From: Prevotella illustrans
Lineage (GTDB): Bacteria; Bacteroidota; Bacteroidia; Bacteroidales; Bacteroidaceae
Length of the DNA: 33,742 nt
Reading direction: 5' to 3'
NCBI RefSeq assembly: GCF_017426725.1
Contig: NZ_JAERMS010000006.1
Span: 1 to 33,742 of the forward strand
Part shown: positions 8,275-15,169 of the stretch, piece after piece
Layout of the letters: every line of letters begins with the position of its first letter
Numbering within the stretch: position 1 is the stretch's first letter
Position numbers and translations under genes: made by a program
The notes under the pieces: model-generated
Told to the model about the DNA's origin: nothing
What the model saw: only the letters and a program-made list of their open reading frames with translations
The model's database searches: none

Positions 8275-9828
8275 TTATTTAATACCCCATCGCCCATCGG
8301 CTTTAAGTGAATAATTGTTATTTAAGAGTTTAAAGACGTCAACGTTCCCGATAATAATCATGTTGCGTAAAACCCATTCCATTATAGTCATCATTATACC
8401 ATTGGTATCATTAATTCCATTTTGAATGGTATTGGTTATTAAGTCTTTTATAATACTCGTGAATTGTTCATCATCACAGGCATGAAAGCAAACAGGATCT
8501 GGGTTCTTTCGGAATGTAACAAGTACATCTCCTTTTATAGACTTTATTCGATTGAGTTGTCGAGGAGGATATGTTTTTTGTTCAAGCCACTCATAATCGA
8601 CAACATTAAAGTTATTAAATATGCATGCATTACTTACAGCTTTCCATTCTAATCCCGAAAGTGAGTGGAAAGTTAGTGAGAAATACTTATTATCTTTTAA
8701 TATTCTTCTAATTTCCGAGATTGCCGAATTGATATCTTTCTCAAAAGAACTATATTTTTTTTCTCGTTGATTACTATCTGATATTACAATTTCTTGTGAA
8801 TAGTCAGGAGATAATTTTAGCCATGAATTCCAAATAATGCTTTGTTCAAAGTATGGTACGCTGTCACCGTAAGGAGGATCTGTGAAAACATAGTCTACAG
8901 AATTATTAGCTAGCTGTATTCTTTTTGCATCATAATTGGTTATCCTTAAATCGGATGTCACTGGGGCTATTTCCAAATTACCTAAAAGCGCATCTAAATA
9001 ATTTTCCTTACCCTTTATGGCTTTTTTTAAGCGATTCTCAAAATAATGCAAAACATTATTTTCAATATAAGTCTTACCTATATAAAAACCTGTCATCCAT
9101 GCACCTTGGGATAGCATACCTCTACTTTTTATGGGAGGTACGAGTTTAGAACAATTTGCTAAATTTGCAGTAAACGCAATTAACAACAAGTCTTTTTCTG
9201 CTCCCGAAGAATATTTTTCTATTAAAGACAATAATTTTGCATGACAAGCAAGGGTTCTTTTTGTGAAAAGATCCTTCACTTTCATATTTGGATATGCTGA
9301 GATTCGGGAATTTTCGATTATGTTTACCACAGGATACCAATCATAAATTTTAGAATTACTTTCGTATGAACAAAATTTTTCTGCTAATTTGGTCGGAATC
9401 TCTTTAGTCGAAGTTTTTCTATTGTTTTTATAAGTGAATCGAATCGGCAAACCATCTTTTGATCTTAAAATAGAAATAGGAAAATAGGTGATATTGTCAA
9501 TTGATATTTCATACCACAGCTTTGCATAAGGAATGAAGTCTTGTTTGATTTTTTCCCAAGCTTTCTTTACATTTGAGATATTTATATCTTTAGAAAATAA
9601 ATTTCTAGCAATAAAATTAGCAATTGGATTTAAATCATTTACTATCACATTACGATTTTTCAAGTAAGCCTCACAGCAAAAAACACCATAGCCTGCAAAA
9701 GGGTCAATAATCGTATCTCCAGTCTGTGTGTATTTATCAATCAAATGGCTTAAGCCAGCTGCAGGCTTTTTTCCCCAATATTTATGCATGAAATACCGAG
9801 AAGATTTGTTTTTTGTATTTGTCGTCAT
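8275..9828 (-). CDS. DNA adenine/cytosine-N4 methyltransferase of a Type II system
   Basis: A 517-residue amino-methyltransferase. The AdoMet-binding motif DPFAGYG is at 42-48, followed by a VNDLNPIA acidic loop (63-70). The catalytic motif is DPPYGDS (317-323). A ~250-residue insertion between the two probably includes target recognition. The N-terminal 'HKYWGKKPA' is typical of a group of N6/N4 methylases. DPPY occurs in both N6-adenine and N4-cytosine enzymes, so the methylated base cannot be decided from the motif. It lies 9 nt after the regulator gene and 86 nt before the endonuclease gene. Confidence 0.85.
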   Translation of the reverse strand: MTTNTKNKSSRYFMHKYWGKKPAAGLSHLIDKYTQTGDTIIDPFAGYGVFCCEAYLKNRNVIVNDLNPIANFIARNLFSKDINISNVKKAWEKIKQDFIPYAKLWYEISIDNITYFPISILRSKDGLPIRFTYKNNRKTSTKEIPTKLAEKFCSYESNSKIYDWYPVVNIIENSRISAYPNMKVKDLFTKRTLACHAKLLSLIEKYSSGAEKDLLLIAFTANLANCSKLVPPIKSRGMLSQGAWMTGFYIGKTYIENNVLHYFENRLKKAIKGKENYLDALLGNLEIAPVTSDLRITNYDAKRIQLANNSVDYVFTDPPYGDSVPYFEQSIIWNSWLKLSPDYSQEIVISDSNQREKKYSSFEKDINSAISEIRRILKDNKYFSLTFHSLSGLEWKAVSNACIFNNFNVVDYEWLEQKTYPPRQLNRIKSIKGDVLVTFRKNPDPVCFHACDDEQFTSIIKDLITNTIQNGINDTNGIMMTIMEWVLRNMIIIGNVDVFKLLNNNYSLKADGRWGIK

Positions 9829-9837
9829 ATACTATCA

Positions 9838-10041
9838 TTACTTTACCAAATCTTTAACTGACACGCCAAGCAGATCCGCCACCTTGAAGATAATAGTAAG
9901 ATTGGGTTGCTTTCGATTGCAAACGTAGGCGTTGGTGATGCTGAAACTCATACCTAACTCTTTGGCGAGCCATGTTTGAGTAATGCCTCGCTTCTTCAAA
10001 TGCTCCTTAATAAGGTTGCTATGCTCTGTCTTTTGTCCCAT
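9838..10041 (-). CDS. Xre-family HTH regulator (controller-like)
   Basis: A 67-residue protein, almost entirely one Cro/C1-type helix-turn-helix: GITQTWLAKELGMSFS forms helices 2-3 of the fold, followed by KQPNLTIIFKVADLLGVSVKDLV. Its size and place, immediately upstream of and in line with the methyltransferase and endonuclease genes, match the controller proteins that delay restriction when such a system enters a new host. It has a good -7 box 28 nt before the start. I did not find a clear symmetric operator, so autoregulation is inferred. A general Xre regulator of the island is the alternative. Confidence 0.85.
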   Translation of the reverse strand: MGQKTEHSNLIKEHLKKRGITQTWLAKELGMSFSITNAYVCNRKQPNLTIIFKVADLLGVSVKDLVK

Positions 10042-10069
10042 GGAATTATTTCTATATCTGTTACAAGTG

Positions 10070-10077
10070 CAAAGATA
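10070..10077 (-). promoter_or_regulatory. -7 box TATCTTTG of the restriction-modification operon
   Basis: On the minus strand TATCTTTG matches TAnnTTTG, 28 nt before the ATG of the Xre regulator at 10041. No perfect TTTG lies at the -33 spacing. Confidence 0.55.
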
Positions 10078-10297
10078 TGAACTTATACTGAATAAAACGA
10101 AAAAAATTCAGCTTTAACACTGTGGAGAAACGATTCTCATTCTGACGAAGACATCGTCGACCTAAAAGAGTATTGAAATGATGATTTATGAGTTGCTACC
10201 AACCTTGATTTTCTTCCCTTTTCTGAGTTCTATAATTGTTCCTGAGAACCTCTGATTTCCTGAAATTCCCCTACTGTTCCCGCTACCTCTATGAGTC

Positions 10298-10328
10298 TTT
10301 GATTTAGGCTTTTTGCCCTCTACTTTTG
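10298..10328 (+). promoter_or_regulatory. Promoter of the replication/mobilization operon
   Basis: TTTG (10298-10301) and TACTTTTG (10321-10328) with 19 nt between them give a full match to the Bacteroidota promoter. Transcription would start near 10335, leaving a ~60-nt leader with a small GCCCT...AGGGC hairpin before the DUF3853 start at 10395. Confidence 0.75.
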
Positions 10329-10394
10329 TACCGTCAGAGCTGACTGAATGCCCTATGCGCAAGGGCGAGTTATTTATTTCAAAACAATCGAGTT

Positions 10395-10706
10395 ATGACG
10401 ACAAACGAATTATTGGGCAAACCTGTTTGGCAGATGACGGGCGAAGAGTTACTTTTCCTTGCACAGCATGGCAATATGTCCGCGAGAGGAGAAGTAGCAA
10501 AGGTTTCCTCCTCCAAAGAAGAAAAGCGATATGTGTATGGTTTGGCTGGCATTGCACGTCTCTTTGGGTGCAGTCTGCCCACAGCTAACCGTATCAAGCA
10601 GAGTGGTAAAATCAACCGTGCCATAACACAAGTGGGTCGTAAGATTATTGTTGATGCTGACCTTGCACTTGAATTGGCAGGACGAAAGATGGGAGGGCGA
10701 GGATGA
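10395..10706 (+). CDS. DUF3853 family helix-turn-helix protein
   Basis: A 103-residue protein. The N-terminus 'NELLGKPVWQMTGEELLFL' is the hallmark of the DUF3853 family found on Bacteroidales mobilizable elements. The C-terminal half (about 48-95) reads as a MerR/excisionase-like winged helix: YVYGLAGIARLFGCSLPTANRIKQSGKI...AITQVGRKIIVDADLALE. Such proteins may act as excision or replication co-factors, but this one's role is not known to me. It starts the rightward operon and its stop overlaps the ATPase start at 10703 (ATGA). Confidence 0.85.
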   Translation: MTTNELLGKPVWQMTGEELLFLAQHGNMSARGEVAKVSSSKEEKRYVYGLAGIARLFGCSLPTANRIKQSGKINRAITQVGRKIIVDADLALELAGRKMGGRG

Positions 10707-11754
10707 ACACTACGGATTATGAAAATATTTGGAAAGCCTCACTTATCCACGTTACGGACGAGTTTACGCTTCCTCCAGTTGTACTGCAAGCAGGAGAAGC
10801 CATCATTGGCACACTGGGTAATTTCAGTGTGTCAACAGGAAAGGCGAAAGCAAAAAAGACTTTCAATGTGAGTGCTATCGTTGCAGCAGCCCTTGTCAAT
10901 GGTCAGGTGCTGGAGTATCGGGCATCATTTCCCGAATGTAAACGCAATATCCTTTACTTTGATACAGAACAAAGTCATTACCATTGCCAACTCGTGATGC
11001 AGCGCATTCTGCGATTGGCAGAGGACTACCGATTGATAGAGAGCCGGAACATTTGAAATTCAGTCACCTCAGAGCCATTGCCGACCTAAATGAGCGCAGA
11101 GAAATAATCCGCTACGCCATCTACCATACGCCCAACGTGGGCTTGGTGGTCATTGACGGCATTCGTGATTTGATGCTTGATATCAATAACTCAACGGAGG
11201 CGACTAAATTGGTGGGCGACTTGATGCAGTGGACGAGCGAGCAAAACATCCACATTCAAACCGTCTTACACCTCAACAAAGGCGACGACAACGCACGAGG
11301 GCATATCGGCACCGAACTCAACAACAAGGCAGAGACCGTCCTACAAATCACGAAGGACAACACACAGCCCGAGCGAAGCATTGTTGCCCCTGCCATCATT
11401 CGTTCCAAACCCTTCGACAAATTTGCTTTTCGGCTCAAGGAAATGGAAGATAAGGTGTGCATTCCCGAAATCGATTCGACTTACACGGACAATGAGCTCA
11501 AGCCCCATCGCCATTCCTATCACGAGCTAAGCGACACGGAACATCGAAAAGCATTGATACAAGCCTTCTCTTTGGGCAAAGTATTGCCTTATGGCGAACT
11601 CATCGTAGCACTCAAAAAGGCTTATGCGGAGGTCGTAGGGCAATCTTATGGGCAAACCAAAATCAAAGAACTTCTACAATTTCTGCTCAACAAAGGTATG
11701 CTGATAAAGGAAGAACGAGGAAAATATCGGCTCAACCAAGACTATCTACCCTAA
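10703..11754 (+). pseudogene. RepA-like AAA ATPase split by a 2-bp frameshift
   Basis: Two overlapping frames together encode one RecA-fold ATPase. Frame 1 (10703-11056, 117 codons) carries the Walker A variant GNFSVSTGKAKAKKT (residues 39-53) and a downstream DTEQSHYHCQ strand. Frame 2 (to 11754) carries Walker B VVIDGIRDL, the sensor strand VLHLNKGD and a C-terminal winged-helix tail. The join is at 11019-11024, where GCAGAGGAC would read through as GCAGGAC; one AG/GA dinucleotide appears duplicated. Removing it restores the frame LRLAGLPIDREPEHLKF. Such ATPases probably serve replication or mobilization of the element. The break is a real mutation, a slippage-type switch or a sequencing error; the last cannot be excluded here. 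Confidence 0.8.
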
Positions 11755-11758
11755 AACC

Positions 11759-11866
11759 TTTGGTCGGTCGGACACAGGCTATATATACCTGAATCAACCC
11801 GACCAAAGAGAAATAAGTTTGGTCGGTCGCAAATGGGTGCCTATAGTGTACGACCGTCCGACCAAA
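11759..11866. repeat. Four alternating TTTGGTCGG(TCG) repeats
   Basis: Four copies in alternating orientation: TTTGGTCGGTCGG (11759-11771, plus), CCCGACCAAA (11798-11807, minus), TTTGGTCGGTCG (11818-11829, plus) and CGACCGTCCGACCAAA (11851-11866, minus). They fill the gap between the ATPase and primase genes, so they may be an initiator-binding origin or a regulatory site; adjacent copies could also form hairpins acting as a terminator. Confidence 0.75.
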
Positions 11867-11934
11867 CAACAATCAACCAGCCTCCAAAAGAAAAAGGCTG
11901 GGGCTATATCCTTTCAACTTAAAACAACATCACA

Positions 11935-12825
11935 ATGGAAATACAACACATCAAGCAAATCGCTATCACCAATTATTTGCAACAACAGGGCTATGCGCCA
12001 GCACGAGTACAAGGCATTCACTATTGGTACTACTCTCCGCTGCGCAATGAAAGCACACCATCCTTCAAAGTCAATACAGAGCGCAACCAGTGGTACGACT
12101 TCGGCTCGGGCGAACATGGCGACATCATCGACCTTGTATGCGCTTTACATCGTTGCACTATCAACGAAGCCGTCAGGCTTTTGAGTGGTGCTAAACAAGT
12201 AGCGCATCAAGAATTTTCTTTTGGCGGTAAGAGAAATTTCTCTGAGCGCAAGTTGGAAATCCTATCTGCGCAACCGCTCTCCAATCCCTATTTGCTCCGC
12301 TATCTCGCAGCACGTGCTATTCCTCTTCCCATAGCCAGCGCCTACTGCTCGGAAGTTCTATTCCAAAATATGAAACGGACATACTATGCCATTGGATTTG
12401 TAAACGATGCTTTGGGATGGGAAATCCGCAATATGTATTTCAAAGGATGTATTGCCCCAAAGGCTGTTACAACGATTAAAAGAAGCACTGAATGCTTGCA
12501 AATCTTTGAGGGCTTCATGGACTTTCTTTCATGGCAAACGCTCCATCCTTCTTCCACCTGCGATGCCATCGTGCTTAACTCTTTAGCACTTTTGCCACGT
12601 ATTCAAGAGAAGATAAAAGGCTACAAGCAAGTTGAGAGTTTTCTGGACAATGATGATGCAGGACGAAAATCGTTTGAAGTTTTGAAGCAGTTTTACCCAC
12701 AAATCATAGATGGTTCTGTTCGCTACCGAACATACAAAGACCTCAACGAATGGCTCGTTTCTAAGTCCCAACTCAAAGAAAAGCAGCCTTTATTACCGAC
12801 CACGAAGCGTGGCATCAGAAGATAG
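11935..12825 (+). CDS. Toprim-domain primase (CHC2-like, cysteine-free)
   Basis: A 296-residue DnaG-like primase of the kind carried by Bacteroides mobilizable elements. The N-terminal ~85 residues keep the fold of a CHC2 zinc domain (YYSPLRNESTPSFKV, WYDFGSGEHGDIIDLV), but the zinc-binding Cys/His are absent (WYYSP where CCPFH is usual), so it probably binds no zinc. The Toprim core has the catalytic glutamate in IFEGFMDFLS (E192) and LDNDDAGR (237-244) for metal binding. It probably primes the complementary strand after transfer or rolling replication. It has no adjacent helicase domain; the ATPase upstream could provide that. Confidence 0.85.
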   Translation: MEIQHIKQIAITNYLQQQGYAPARVQGIHYWYYSPLRNESTPSFKVNTERNQWYDFGSGEHGDIIDLVCALHRCTINEAVRLLSGAKQVAHQEFSFGGKRNFSERKLEILSAQPLSNPYLLRYLAARAIPLPIASAYCSEVLFQNMKRTYYAIGFVNDALGWEIRNMYFKGCIAPKAVTTIKRSTECLQIFEGFMDFLSWQTLHPSSTCDAIVLNSLALLPRIQEKIKGYKQVESFLDNDDAGRKSFEVLKQFYPQIIDGSVRYRTYKDLNEWLVSKSQLKEKQPLLPTTKRGIRR

Positions 12826-12827
12826 CG

Positions 12828-12905
12828 TGTATCTGGGAAGCAAGTTTGTGTTTTGAGTATCTCAAAACCTACTTGCTCCCACCATTGGGAGATAAAAATC
12901 CCGTT
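12828..12905. other. Candidate origin of transfer (oriT)
   Basis: The gap before mobC has a nested inverted repeat: GGGA-GCAAGT (12835-12845) against ACTTGC-TCCC (12871-12880), enclosing TTTTGAG (12851-12857) against CTCAAAA (12861-12867). A second hairpin CTCCC-ACCATT-GGGAG (12876-12891) shares the right arm, so two structures are mutually exclusive. Inverted repeats just upstream of mobC/relaxase genes are the usual place for oriT. The nick site cannot be read from the sequence. Confidence 0.6.
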
Positions 12906-12927
12906 GGTCTCATCAAAAAATAAAAGT

Positions 12928-13275
12928 ATGGAACAGAAGAATAAAGGTGGACGACCCACCAAGACCTTATCAGAGAAACGAAAATACCAAGTACTTCTAC
13001 GGCTCAACACCATGGAGTACTACACTCTGTTGGGCAAAGCGCGCGAGGCATCCATCACTCGTACTGAGTTTTTGCGACGGCTCATCACAAAAGCAGAGGT
13101 CAAGGCGCGCATCACACCCGAAGAAATGCAACTCATCCGTACGGTTTCGGGCATGGCAAACAATCTTAACCAGATTGCCCATCGACTCAATGCTTTCGGT
13201 ATCTCAGCACTCAACGAAGAACTGAATGCGCTGAAACAACTTATTCACGAACTCATGAAACGATTGAAACTATGA
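12928..13275 (+). CDS. mobC: MobC-family relaxosome accessory protein
   Basis: 115 residues from the ATG at 12928; the open frame extends upstream but across the oriT-like repeats, so this internal start is preferred. The start GGRPTKTLSEKRKYQVLLRLNTMEYYTL is a ribbon-helix-helix DNA-binding domain, followed by the typical MobC segment RTVSGMANNLNQIAHRLNAFG and a helical tail. MobC binds oriT and helps the relaxase open the strands. It overlaps the relaxase start by 4 nt (ATGA), implying translational coupling. Confidence 0.88.
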   Translation: MEQKNKGGRPTKTLSEKRKYQVLLRLNTMEYYTLLGKAREASITRTEFLRRLITKAEVKARITPEEMQLIRTVSGMANNLNQIAHRLNAFGISALNEELNALKQLIHELMKRLKL

Positions 13276-14198
13276 TTGCCAAGATTATCAAAGGCGCAGA
13301 CTTCGGAGGAGTTATCAATTATATGCTTAGCAAAGAGAAAGGAAAAGCTAAGGTTTTAGTGAGTAATAACATTGGTTTTATCGACCAAAACCTATGCGCC
13401 GACGAGTTCACTCTTCAAGCCTCTATGCGCCCGAACGTGCAGAAGCCCGTCTGCCATACGATACTCTCGTTCTCTGCCAGCGATGCCGAGCGACTGACAG
13501 ATGATGTGATGGTGAAGATTGCCAACGAATATCTTCATGAAATGGGCTATGGTGACACACAGAGCCTTATCGTAAGGCACAGCGACCGCCAGCATCCGCA
13601 CTTACACATTTGCATCAACCGTATCGGCAATGATGGTAAGACCATCAGCGACTGCAACGAGAAATATCGCTCCACGAAGATTTGCCGAGAACTAACCGAG
13701 CATTATGGCTTGACTGTTGGGGAAGGGAAGAAAGCGGTAAACCGTCACCGATTGCGAGGTGAAGACAAGTTGCGCTATGAGATTTTCGATGCCATCAAAG
13801 CTGTGTTGTCCAAATCGAAGAATTGGAAAGAATTTGTCGAAGACTTAGACAAACAAGGCATTACCACTCGTTTCAAAATAAAAGGCAATACAGATGTAGT
13901 GCAAGGCATCATTTTTGTAAAGGACGGTTTCAGTTTCAGTGGCTCAAAGATAGACCGTTCCTACTCTTTCTCGCGCCTCAATGCAGAGATAGAACGAAAT
14001 TCTCACAAACAAGAGCAAATTAATCTACAAAATGAGCCTATGGCACATCCTGTAGATGAAAGCAATTTTATTACCGACCTATCCGAAGCAATTAGTGAAG
14101 TGTTATCCATGCCTACACCAAGTACTGGCGTAGATGTTGATGAACTTCGATTTCAAAAGAAACTTCGCAATAGAGCTAATCGTAAACGTAGAATTTAA
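13272..14198 (+). CDS. mobA: MOBP-type relaxase
   Basis: A 308-residue relaxase/mobilization nuclease. Motif III is clear: HSDRQHPHLHICINRI gives H103, H108, H110 and H112, which bind the catalytic metal. Y17 in INYMLSKEK is the likely nicking tyrosine. The C-terminal ~130 residues are charged and carry no helicase or primase domain, as usual for small mobilizable elements. It nicks oriT, stays attached to the 5' end and leads the strand through a helper element's pore. It is coupled to mobC by a 4-nt overlap, with the oriT candidate ~370 nt upstream. No coupling protein or mating pore genes are in this window. Confidence 0.9.
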   Translation: MIAKIIKGADFGGVINYMLSKEKGKAKVLVSNNIGFIDQNLCADEFTLQASMRPNVQKPVCHTILSFSASDAERLTDDVMVKIANEYLHEMGYGDTQSLIVRHSDRQHPHLHICINRIGNDGKTISDCNEKYRSTKICRELTEHYGLTVGEGKKAVNRHRLRGEDKLRYEIFDAIKAVLSKSKNWKEFVEDLDKQGITTRFKIKGNTDVVQGIIFVKDGFSFSGSKIDRSYSFSRLNAEIERNSHKQEQINLQNEPMAHPVDESNFITDLSEAISEVLSMPTPSTGVDVDELRFQKKLRNRANRKRRI

Positions 14199-14219
14199 TC
14201 ACATCAAATTTATATCAGT

Positions 14220-14879
14220 ATGAATAACGAAATAGCACCTGTTCTTGATATTCTCGAAGAACTTAAACAAGAATGTAAAGCCATCAGCAAAGCACAAGCA
14301 GAACTTCGCACCACATTTGCAGAACAGTCTGCTAGCCCAAAAGCAGAGCGCACCACAACGCAAGAGACCGTGCAAATCCATCTTTCCAAAGAGACGCAGG
14401 CCAAAATCAAGGAGCACCAACTTTTTGTTTTGGAGGCACTCTCGCAGTCGAGCAAGAAACTCGACCCGAAGTTTGAAGCCTTGCAGCAACTCATCAGTGA
14501 GCAACAAAAGCCCGTAGAGTACAAGAACTACTCACTTTTTGCCAGCGTGCAATTAACCGAGCGTATGCTGCTCATATTGGTTTGTGGGCTGGTTATGGTT
14601 AGCTGTTGGTGCTTCGGTATGGGAGCCAACAAGCTGCAAATAGCCTCTGATTATGACCTGCGTTACCGCTATCTACGTATGCGGGGCAAAGCCACGACTG
14701 TAGACTTCACTCATCTTGACAGCATATTTATAACACATCGCAATCCCAAAGCGATTCAGCAGATGCAACAGAAGGTAGTCGATTATGAGCAAGCCCTGCA
14801 AAGGCAAGCAGAGCTGGTATTACAACAGGATAAAATCAAGCAAGAACAAAGAGAACTAAAGAAGCATTTGAAAAAATGA
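14220..14879 (+). CDS. Membrane-anchored coiled-coil protein of the mob operon
   Basis: 219 residues. The N-terminal ~105 residues are an Ala/Glu/Lys-rich coiled coil, then one transmembrane helix (about 115-134, LLILVCGLVMVSCWCFGM), then a second coiled coil (about 170-219) rich in Gln and Lys. It lies 21 nt after the relaxase gene and is the last gene of the operon, ended by a hairpin. Its partner is unknown to me, but linking the relaxosome to the membrane is a plausible role by position and shape. Confidence 0.75.
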   Translation: MNNEIAPVLDILEELKQECKAISKAQAELRTTFAEQSASPKAERTTTQETVQIHLSKETQAKIKEHQLFVLEALSQSSKKLDPKFEALQQLISEQQKPVEYKNYSLFASVQLTERMLLILVCGLVMVSCWCFGMGANKLQIASDYDLRYRYLRMRGKATTVDFTHLDSIFITHRNPKAIQQMQQKVVDYEQALQRQAELVLQQDKIKQEQRELKKHLKK

Positions 14880-14884
14880 CAATT

Positions 14885-14919
14885 ACTCCAAGAAATTGTT
14901 TAGTGCAGTTTCTTGGAGT
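14885..14919 (+). terminator. Terminator of the mobilization operon
   Basis: ACTCCAAGAAA (14885-14895) pairs perfectly with TTTCTTGGAGT (14909-14919), 6 nt after the stop codon of the coiled-coil gene. No strong U-tract follows, so efficiency is uncertain. Confidence 0.6.
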
Positions 14920-15001
14920 GTCTTCGTTCAGTAGTTGGTTTTTATTCTTGTAGATAAACTTATAGTTTACTATTGCATAAAACTTCAGTTTGATACACCC
15001 T

Positions 15002-15107
15002 CTTATCGTTAAGCAGGATTACATAGCTAGCCCAGTTGGTACAAACAAAGGCTGATTACTTGAAGATTTCCTCAATCTGATATATATCATGGCGATAGAT
15101 AGTCAAT
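15002..15107 (-). pseudogene. Decayed fragment of a DUF1016 nuclease gene
   Basis: On the minus strand this stretch translates as IYRHDIYQIEEIFK-stop-SAFVCTNWASYVILLND, matching residues about 164-197 of the intact DUF1016 protein at 18805-20082 (IYHCNISRIEEIFKHSAVVRTNWAS). It has an in-frame TAA and no rest of the gene around it. The two copies have the same orientation and lie on opposite sides of the DUF262 pair. It is a clear relic from sequence alone; when it was lost cannot be said. Confidence 0.85.
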
Positions 15108-15169
15108 AGAATGTGCGAATATACTTATGTCAATGTTATAGGAACGGCATAATGGTATTATATTGAATT

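Larger units (their letters stand above)
10042..10394. other. Divergent intergenic region of the restriction and mobilization operons
   Basis: It holds the leftward promoter of the HTH gene (10070-10077), the rightward promoter of the DUF3853 gene (10298-10328) and a short GCCCT/AGGGC hairpin in the DUF3853 leader (10350-10366). The middle (about 10110-10290) shows nothing I recognise. Confidence 0.6.
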
